Below are positions 7,811 to 11,648 of a DNA stretch of 11,648 nt, in pieces. The notes under the pieces are model-generated. The model was given only the letters and a program-made list of their open reading frames with translations, was not told the DNA's origin and searched no databases. The position numbers were made by a program, and so were the translations under genes. Numbering within the stretch: position 1 is the first letter of the stretch; each line of letters begins with the position of its first letter. This DNA comes from an uncultured Alistipes sp. (GTDB taxonomy: Bacteria > Bacteroidota > Bacteroidia > Bacteroidales > Rikenellaceae), in the NCBI GenBank assembly GCA_937880705.1, contig CALGRZ010000127.1, forward strand, positions 1 to 11,648, read 5' to 3'.

Positions 7811-8185
7811 ATGGCAGAGGAGAAGACCAAATATAGCGACGCCGAACTTGAGGAGTTCCGTCAGTTGATAGAGCAGAAGCTCGCCGTGGCACGCGCCGAC
7901 TATGAGATGTTGCGTTCATCGACAGTGAACGAGAACGACACCGAGGATTCATCCCCTACCTTTAAGGTTATGGAGGAGGGTGCTACGACACTTTCAAAGG
8001 AGGAGTATGGCCGTTTGGCAGCTCGTCAGGTGAAGTTTATACGCAACCTCGAGATGGCTCTTGTGCGCATACAGAACAAGACATACGGCATCTGCAAGAC
8101 CACAGGCAAGCTCATACCTCGTGAGCGTCTTATGTGTGTGCCCCACGCAACCGAGTGCATCGAGGCCAAAGAGTCAAGAAAGTAG
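7811..8185 (+). CDS. TraR/DksA-family RNA polymerase-binding regulator, degenerate zinc finger
   Basis: DksA/TraR proteins bind in the RNA polymerase secondary channel and adjust transcription, often together with ppGpp. This 124-residue protein has a charged helical N-terminal half (10-45), a FKVMEEGATTLSKEEYGRLA segment (51-70) and a C-terminal finger YGICKTTGKLIPRERL...VPHATECIEAK (92-120). A canonical finger is CxxC...CxxC. Here the first and third positions remain (C95, C116), while the second is Thr98 and the fourth Ala119, with an extra C109. A normal C4 zinc site is therefore unlikely. From memory, Bacteroidota members commonly lose these cysteines while keeping the fold. I chose ATG 7811 because homologs begin with a similar MAEEK-like start, the upstream 26 codons look untranslated, and the predicted promoter lies between the two starts. 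The gene is monocistronic. Confidence 0.85.
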   Translation: MAEEKTKYSDAELEEFRQLIEQKLAVARADYEMLRSSTVNENDTEDSSPTFKVMEEGATTLSKEEYGRLAARQVKFIRNLEMALVRIQNKTYGICKTTGKLIPRERLMCVPHATECIEAKESRK

Positions 8186-8199
8186 ATAATATAGGGTGC

Positions 8200-8383
8200 A
8201 AGGGGGGAAGAAGAAGAAGGAGAGCGTGAGAGAGTGTGTGAGGTGAGAGAGAGTGAGATTGAGATTGAGAGAGCGTGTGTGTGAGGAGTGAGAGTGTGTG
8301 AGTGTGTGAGGAGTGAGTGAGAGAAGAAGGAGGAATAAGCAGAGAAAAGGATTGAGAGAAGAATTTGATAAAGAGATAGGGGG
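8200..8383 (+). repeat. Low-complexity, nearly C-free GA/GTGA tract in 3' UTR
   Basis: This 184-base stretch is built of GA, GTGA and GTGTGAG units and contains only three C residues (8225, 8274, 8340). A 16-base unit, GTGTGTGAGGAGTGAG, occurs at 8277-8292 and again at 8302-8317, a 25-base shift. It lies between the DksA-family stop and a terminator hairpin, so it would be transcribed as a purine-rich 3' UTR. No gene is seen in it; the opposite strand reads Ser/Leu/His-rich low-complexity sequence only. Confidence 0.85.
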
Positions 8384-8403
8384 CTTTCATGGCCCCCTAT
8401 TTT
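8376..8403 (+). terminator. Terminator after TraR/DksA-family gene
   Basis: A 9-bp GC-rich stem pairs 8376-8384 (ATAGGGGGC) with 8392-8400 (GCCCCCTAT). The loop is 7 bases and a short T run (8400-8403) follows. It lies 190 bases past the stop, after the purine-rich tract. The T run is short, so efficiency is uncertain. Confidence 0.7.
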
Positions 8404-8424
8404 GTATAGATGGAGAGTGTAAAA

Positions 8425-8438
8425 TGAACTGTGTCAAG
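8425..8438 (+). repeat. Left terminal inverted repeat of the IS-derived cassette
   Basis: TGAACTGTGTCAAG is the exact reverse complement of 10038-10051. It stands 38 bases before the ATG of the deleted transposase, as an IS left end should. Bases further in show only loose similarity to the right end. Confidence 0.75.
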
Positions 8439-8475
8439 CAAGAATAAAGTTTTATTTTTGTAATACACAGTAACG

Positions 8476-8800
8476 ATGAAAATAGAAGTAGATTTCAACA
8501 TCTTCAAGGCGCAGATACTAATCATGGCGTGACAACCGGGATCGCTTGAGCGAGTTCTTTCAGTATTCCGAGCCCATCAGGAAGCTTATTTACACGACCA
8601 ATACCGTGGAAGGCTACCATCGCCAGATCCGCAAGGTTACAAAGAACAAGGGTATTTTCCCTAACGATACTGCCTTGATCAAACTCGTCTACCTGGCGTA
8701 TCGTAATGCCCGCAAAAAATGGACGGTGCCTGTCCCGAACTGGGGCATTATCTCACAACAGCTTGCGATAAAGTTCGAAGATAGATACAATTTGCTGTAG
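8476..8800 (+). pseudogene. IS256-family transposase remnant, internal deletion
   Basis: IS256-family (mutator type) transposases are DDE enzymes of about 400 residues. An ATG at 8476 opens an 18-codon peptide (MKIEVDFNIFKAQILIMA), plausible as the transposase start, that stops at 8530-8532. From about 8522, in another frame, the C-terminal part follows: WRDN..RLSEFFQYSEPIRKL, then IYTTNTVEGYHRQIRKVTKN, IFPNDTALIKLVYLA and a final KKW..PVPNWG...LAIKFEDR block. These are hallmarks of the family's last 90 residues. The E in NTVEG fits the third catalytic acidic residue; the two Asp positions lie in the lost middle. About 300 codons are gone, so this cannot make an active enzyme. TTG 8546 is the first possible start in the C-terminal frame, and I do not think that piece is translated usefully. 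Confidence 0.88.
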
Positions 8801-8806
8801 ATTTGT

Positions 8807-8815
8807 TATATTTAC
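8807..8815 (+). promoter_or_regulatory. Possible -7 element for the Vat-like gene
   Basis: TATATTTAC fits TAnnTTTG at 7 of 8 bases, 19 bases before the ATG at 8834. I see no TTTG at the proper distance upstream (the one at 8791 is too close). A small hairpin (CCGA 8817-8820 with TCGG 8825-8828) lies in the short leader. The promoter call is weak. Confidence 0.3.
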
Positions 8816-8819
8816 ACCG

Positions 8820-8835
8820 ATAAATCGGAATTTAT
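8820..8835. repeat. Left copy of a 16-base near-palindromic repeat flanking the cargo genes
   Basis: ATAAATCGGAATTTAT matches the copy at 10014-10029 (ATAAATTCGAATTTAT) in 14 of 16 bases; only the two central bases differ. It overlaps the first two bases of the Vat-like start codon. The pair brackets exactly the two cargo genes. Confidence 0.5.
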
Positions 8836-9481
8836 GGAAATCAAAAATAGACCCAACCCCAATGAGGCTTTTCCGAATCCGAAGATTCCAAGCCTCTGCT
8901 TCATCAAGAACGTGGTGAAGAACCCGCGTATCATCATCGGCGACTATACCTACTATGATGATGTGGATGGTGCTGACCAGTTTGAGAAGCATGTCACTCA
9001 TTTCTACGACTTCATAGGTGACCGGCTGATTATTGGCAAATTCTGCGCTATTGCCAAGGGTGTGGAGTTTGTCATGAATGGAGCCAATCATAGGATGGAC
9101 GGTGTGACAACCTATCCGTTTTATGTCATTGGTGGTGACTGGGGAAGTGCCATTGCTCCAGTGAAAGATGAATTGCCTCTGAAGGGTGATACCGTTGTGG
9201 GCAATGATGTCTGGATTGGCCAGCATGTTACCATCATGCCAGGCGTTCACATAGGTGACGGAGCAATTATCGGAGCCAACTCTGTTGTTGCCTCAGACAT
9301 TCCTCCATACGCTGTTGCCGTGGGAAATCCCTGCCGAGTGGTCAGGATGCGTTTTGACGACGAATTCATCGCCTATCTGCTGCAACTGAAATGGTGGGAT
9401 TGGGACATAGAGAAGATAGAACGTAACTTCAAAGCCTTGTCAAGTGGCGATTTGTATTTAATCAAAGAGATTAAAGATTAG
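8834..9481 (+). CDS. vat: Vat-family xenobiotic (streptogramin A) O-acetyltransferase
   Basis: The protein is a left-handed beta-helix acyltransferase of the Vat/CatB (xenobiotic acetyltransferase) group, working as a cytoplasmic trimer. Vat enzymes inactivate streptogramin A antibiotics by acetylation with acetyl-CoA. Residues 32-48 ([12 protein letters not shown]...) and 63-93 ([26 protein letters not shown]) are highly Vat-like. H86 in NHRMDG corresponds to the catalytic histidine. Hexapeptide coils run [32 protein letters not shown] and [20 protein letters not shown] (118-174). The [10 protein letters not shown] tail (187-196) is also typical. Its 215 residues are the normal length with no break. 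The allele cannot be named by reading, and some chromosomal relatives have no shown resistance, so activity on streptogramins is inferred. It begins 33 bases after the transposase remnant and 11 bases before the kinase-like gene. Confidence 0.88.
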   Translation: MEIKNRPNPNEAFPNPKIPSLCFIKNVVKNPRIIIGDYTYYDDVDGADQFEKHVTHFYDFIGDRLIIGKFCAIAKGVEFVMNGANHRMDGVTTYPFYVIGGDWGSAIAPVKDELPLKGDTVVGNDVWIGQHVTIMPGVHIGDGAIIGANSVVASDIPPYAVAVGNPCRVVRMRFDDEFIAYLLQLKWWDWDIEKIERNFKALSSGDLYLIKEIKD

Positions 9482-9492
9482 TTTTTACATAT

Positions 9493-10017
9493 ATGGTTAT
9501 ACTGATAACAGGTGCTTCACATACGGGTAAAACGCTTCTTGCACAGCGTATGCTTGAGAAATATAAGTATCCATATCTGTCTATAGATCACTTGAAAATG
9601 GGTATGATCCGAAGTGGTAAGACTAATCTTACCCCAGAAGACGATGATGCCCTTACGGATGAGCTTTGGCCGATTGTGCGTGAAATGATAAAGACTGCAA
9701 TAGAGAATCGTCAGAATCTCATAGTAGAAGGTGGCTATATCCCTTTCAATTGGAGGGGAAGCTTCGATGAACTTTATTTGGGTTCCATCCGCTTTATTTG
9801 TCTCGCCTTCTCAGATGAATTCATTGACATTCACTTCGATGAAATAAGAGAACATCGTTCTGATATCGAGGCTCGGCAAGATGTCGGCAATTGCACCATA
9901 GCGAGTCTGAAGGATGACAATAGGAGGTACATCGATGGTTTTAAGACTGCAAGAGAAAAGGTCTTTTTAATAAAAACTGACTATGAACAAATGATACAGT
10001 CTATTTTAGACTTATAA
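9493..10017 (+). CDS. Small P-loop kinase-like ATP-binding protein
   Basis: This 174-residue cytoplasmic protein opens with a Walker A motif, GASHTGKT (7-14). SIDHLKMGMIRSG (30-42) follows, resembling the substrate-side segment of nucleoside/antibiotic kinases, then a hydrophobic strand LIVEGGYIPF (75-84) with an acidic residue where Walker B is expected. The C-terminal half is helical and charged and probably forms the lid. It resembles small proteins annotated as AAA family ATPase or zeta-toxin/chloramphenicol phosphotransferase-like kinase in gut Firmicutes and Bacteroidota; no substrate is established. It lies 11 bases after the Vat-like gene, probably in the same transcript, so it may also act on a small molecule, but nothing in the sequence proves this. 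Its AT content is higher than that of the upstream housekeeping genes, in line with transfer. Confidence 0.72.
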   Translation: MVILITGASHTGKTLLAQRMLEKYKYPYLSIDHLKMGMIRSGKTNLTPEDDDALTDELWPIVREMIKTAIENRQNLIVEGGYIPFNWRGSFDELYLGSIRFICLAFSDEFIDIHFDEIREHRSDIEARQDVGNCTIASLKDDNRRYIDGFKTAREKVFLIKTDYEQMIQSILDL

Positions 10018-10029
10018 ATTCGAATTTAT
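10014..10029. repeat. Right copy of the cargo-flanking repeat; perfect 16-base palindrome
   Basis: ATAAATTCGAATTTAT is its own reverse complement and overlaps the TAA stop of the kinase-like gene (10015-10017). It matches 8820-8835 in 14 of 16 bases. It lies just inside the right inverted repeat of the element. Confidence 0.5.
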
Positions 10030-10037
10030 CTAACAGC

Positions 10038-10051
10038 CTTGACACAGTTCA
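10038..10051 (-). repeat. Right terminal inverted repeat of the IS-derived cassette
   Basis: CTTGACACAGTTCA is the exact reverse complement of 8425-8438. It lies 20 bases past the kinase-like stop codon rather than near the transposase stop, so the cargo is inside the element. Confidence 0.75.
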
Positions 10052-10137
10052 GCTGACGCCCCCCTTGGATATCAATTGTTTCTGCCATATCATACTGTGT
10101 ATTATATTATCCATTAATTATGGGATTCTCAAAAATA

Positions 10138-10165
10138 GTTGCAGTTTCCGAGATAAAACTACAAC
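10138..10165. repeat. Imperfect inverted repeat in gene-free stretch
   Basis: GTTGCAGTTT (10138-10147) pairs with AAACTACAAC (10156-10165) at 9 of 10 positions, with an 8-base loop. No T run follows, so it is not an obvious terminator; it could be a protein-binding site or an element end. Nothing else is seen between the IS end (10051) and the hairpin at 10231. Confidence 0.4.
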
Positions 10166-10230
10166 AATAATTCAATCATATATCAGCTTTGAAAGAACAA
10201 TAAAGACTGTTAAGTTCTTTCTCATATAAT

Positions 10231-10270
10231 AAACAGATTGAGGATGCATCATCACATCCTCAATCTGTTT
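10231..10270. terminator. Terminator hairpin between kinase-like gene and DUF3987 remnant, probably two-way
   Basis: A perfect 16-bp stem pairs 10231-10246 (AAACAGATTGAGGATG) with 10255-10270, with an 8-base loop. On the + strand it runs into TTTTTTC. On the minus strand it follows the DUF3987-remnant stop (10275) by four bases and ends CTGTTTATTATAT. It can serve convergent transcripts, better on the + strand. Confidence 0.8.
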
Positions 10271-10274
10271 TTTC

Positions 10275-10727
10275 TTACTTCAGCAACTCAAAGACCCCAT
10301 TCTGAACACGGATAGCCAACTTGTATCGGTTCAGCAATTTACCTAAGTATCGGTCGGCTGTCTTTTCGCATACACCACACTCTCCTGCTGCTTTCAAGTA
10401 TTCCTGGCGAGTAAATCGCTTGTTCAGCTTTTCAAGAATTGTCTTTTCTGTATAATTCATGCCTTCTGCCGGAGCGGTGTAATGCTTCTGCGGATGGTTC
10501 AACAAGTTGGTGTAGACCGATGTAGCGTGACTAATGAGTACGTTCACCATTTCCATAGCGATACGGAAATCACGGTCGTCACATTCCAAGGTTTCCAAAG
10601 CAGTGATGTCCACATCTTCTCTCTCGACCAAACGAACACCACTAAGGGTTTGTGCCAAACGATTAGCAATCAATCCCAAGCGTCGAACAGTAGCCACAAT
10701 GTCATCGCCAAGCAAAGCAATTTGTTC
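10275..10727 (-). pseudogene. C-terminal remnant of a DUF3987-type protein
   Basis: About 150 residues resemble the end of DUF3987 proteins, large primase/helicase-like proteins common on Bacteroidales integrative and conjugative elements. Visible features are DDIVATVRRLGLIANRLAQ near the start, the AMEMVNVLISHATSVYTNLL helix, and a C-terminal winged-helix-like end (RFTRQEYLKAAGECGVCEKT...LLNRYKLAIRVQNGVFELLK). Reading upstream on the minus strand, the frame runs through EQIALLGDD and hits a TAG at 10728-10730. Beyond it the sequence is A/T-rich and no longer coding, so several hundred N-terminal residues are missing. The only start available is TTG (10715), which I doubt is used. It is convergent with the cassette genes and ends at a shared hairpin. 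The family call is from general resemblance; the truncation is plain. Confidence 0.6.
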
Positions 10728-10741
10728 CTACTGCAATTCTG

Positions 10742-11135
10742 AAAAAAAAGAATACCCGAACTCTTCGAGCGCCGTTCTCTTCTTCTTACAAGAAGAGTTA
10801 CGCGACTGCGAAGTTCTCTTGTGTTATCTGTTTGTCTGTAAAATAATATAAACAAGAGGAGGAGCTTAGGGAAAAAAAAGAAGAGAGATTTTCCCTGCCA
10901 TATCTTTTTTGAAAACTGATGTATGGAATATGGAATGTGGAATAGAGCTTAGGTAAACTGCTGAAAAATGTCTGTTTTTCAAAATAGAGTGTAGATATCA
11001 GGTTAATTCAGTTCAAAAATCAGATTGCACAGCAGATCCGCTGTACGCGAAGCGGTAAACCAGAAATATGCAAACAATTCACGTGTGCGAATTTATGCCC
11101 AATACATTCATATACCCTCTCACTAATGATAATAT
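10742..11135. other. Gene-free stretch with alternative hairpins
   Basis: No convincing gene lies here. Two mutually exclusive stems are possible. CTCTTCTT (10777-10784) can pair with AAGAAGAG (10790-10797), or AACTCTTC (10759-10766) with GAAGAGTT (10792-10799). A GC-rich 5-bp stem (CCGCT 11038-11042, AGCGG 11051-11055) lies nearer the next gene. Poly-A runs at 10742-10749 and 10871-10878 mark abrupt changes in base composition. I see no clear Bacteroidota promoter for the gene at 11136. Confidence 0.5.
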
Positions 11136-11600
11136 ATGGCAGTCACAATGAGTATGCGGATAAAAGGGCTGCTCGAAGCCCTCATCACTGGAGCCGCCGC
11201 TGTTGCAGTAATTATCCTCACCTCACAAAATCCAATAGCTGAAGAGATAACACTGATGTATATCATCGGCGTTGCTTTCGGACTTGTGTTCTGGGGTTTG
11301 CTTTCCCGCATGGTAAAAAAGGAAGACTACCCCCTCCCTGACACCCCGCGAAAAACGGTGTCAGTCGTCCGATGGATTTGTTTTGCCGCAACAATTCTTA
11401 TCGGAATAATTCTGGTTCTGCTCTTTGCAGGCGGATTCACCATCACCGCAAACGGTGTACCGATAATCAAAACTCTTACCGCCTTCTTTATTGGAGATGT
11501 AATTGGAGCAATATTAATCGGACTGACACTTGATTTCAAAGCAACCCGTTATGATTTCTATCGACTTGCAAATCTCCTGACCGGAAAGAAGAGCGAGTAA
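11136..11600 (+). CDS. Hypothetical four-helix membrane protein
   Basis: I do not recognise the family. The 154-residue product has four hydrophobic segments: about 11-29, 39-57, 76-98 and 111-131. A charged loop (KKEDYPLPDTPRK, 61-73) separates the second and third, and the C-terminus is basic (KKSE). Both ends would face the cytoplasm, with the second-third loop on the same side by the positive-inside rule. It has no catalytic motif and no signal-peptide cleavage site. The start could be ATG 11136, 11148 or 11154; all leave the first helix intact, and no ribosome site decides. It stands alone between a decayed element region and the window edge. The intact frame and regular helix pattern suggest a real gene, but nothing shows its role. 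Confidence 0.7.
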   Translation: MAVTMSMRIKGLLEALITGAAAVAVIILTSQNPIAEEITLMYIIGVAFGLVFWGLLSRMVKKEDYPLPDTPRKTVSVVRWICFAATILIGIILVLLFAGGFTITANGVPIIKTLTAFFIGDVIGAILIGLTLDFKATRYDFYRLANLLTGKKSE

Positions 11601-11614
11601 CCGCAAATAAAACC

Positions 11615-11638
11615 GAGTGCACAATACACTCATAAATA
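11615..11638 (+). terminator. Weak possible terminator after membrane protein gene
   Basis: GAGTG (11615-11619) pairs with CACTC (11627-11631) over a 7-base loop, followed by an A/T-rich tail with TTTTT at 11639-11643. The stem is only 5 bp, so this is a weak call. Confidence 0.3.
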
Positions 11639-11648
11639 TTTTTGAAAA

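Larger units (their letters stand above)
8425..10051 (+). mobile_element. IS256-family-derived cassette carrying Vat acetyltransferase and kinase-like genes
   Basis: Terminal inverted repeats of 14 perfect bases bound the unit. The left end is laid out like an insertion sequence: inverted repeat, about 37 bases, then an ATG at 8476. A transposase with its middle deleted follows. In a normal IS256-type element the right repeat would come soon after the transposase stop (8800). Here two cargo genes lie between the stop and the right repeat. This matches the idea of a transporter IS or mobile insertion cassette, movable only if a related transposase acts in trans. No target-site duplication is seen at the outer ends (GTAAAA left, GCTGAC right), so the ends may have been altered or the unit may not have moved as one piece. 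Confidence 0.55.

Noticed and set aside
8200..8383. CRISPR array or VNTR reading of the purine tract
   Set aside because: The units are irregular with no constant repeat and unique spacers; only one 16-base unit recurs exactly.
8130..8390. Minus-strand open frame rich in Ser, Leu and His
   Set aside because: It is the reverse reading of the low-complexity GA/GTGA tract, crosses the terminator hairpin and overlaps the DksA-family gene; it has no protein-like pattern.
8417..10060. Target-site duplication at the ends of the IS-derived cassette
   Set aside because: The bases just outside the inverted repeats (GTGTAAAA left, GCTGACGCC right) do not match, also when the ends are shifted by one base.
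10482..10851. Plus-strand open frames over the DUF3987 remnant and the following spacer
   Set aside because: They are antisense to the recognisable minus-strand coding sequence and run into repeat-rich spacer; their composition is not protein-like.

Overview
The window reads as Bacteroidales chromosome (Bacteroidota), possibly Rikenellaceae/Alistipes-like. Four signs support this: promoters fit the Bacteroidota pattern (TTTG, about 18-20 bases, then TAnnTTTG); genes start without Shine-Dalgarno sequences; the Mrp and DksA-type proteins carry lineage-typical changes; and core genes lie tightly packed on one strand. The first 530 or so bases do not fit. They hold an unidentified stretch and a piece of a Firmicutes-like peptide ABC permease, fused in frame to the 3' end of comM. 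The joint falls on a 21-base stretch that both genes could share, so it is most likely a metagenome assembly chimera.

Layout: (1) 1-1127, chimeric edge ending in the comM C-terminus. (2) 1202-4145, promoter, sppA (membrane S49 peptidase) and mrp (P-loop Fe-S/metal-cluster carrier), closed by a strong terminator. (3) 4234-4650, a very AT-rich intergenic region with a cluster of DnaA-box-like 9-mers that looks like a replication origin. (4) 4651-7640, promoter, an nrnA-type DHH phosphoesterase and an MsbA-like ABC exporter, closed by a 15-bp terminator hairpin. (5) 7740-8403, a TraR/DksA-family gene with a degenerate zinc finger, followed by an almost C-free purine-rich 3' tract and a terminator.

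(6) 8425-10051 is an accessory module. A 14-bp perfect inverted repeat encloses a wrecked IS256-family transposase (start and C-terminus kept, middle deleted), a Vat-family streptogramin/xenobiotic O-acetyltransferase and a small P-loop kinase-like protein. The two cargo genes are bounded by near-identical 16-base palindromic repeats. This resembles a mobile insertion cassette or transporter IS: resistance-type cargo carried between the ends of an IS that can no longer move itself. (7) 10275-10742 (minus strand) is the C-terminal stump of a DUF3987-type protein, as found on integrative elements. Next come about 400 bases without a gene and an orphan four-helix membrane protein (11136-11600).

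The left half is ordinary housekeeping: envelope proteolysis, Fe-S carriage, nanoRNA/pAp turnover, lipid or drug export and a ppGpp/RNAP-type regulator. The right half is a decayed mobile-element landing zone. The best leads are the candidate origin at about 4260-4540 and the IS-bounded Vat/kinase cassette. All calls come from reading the sequence; no search was run.
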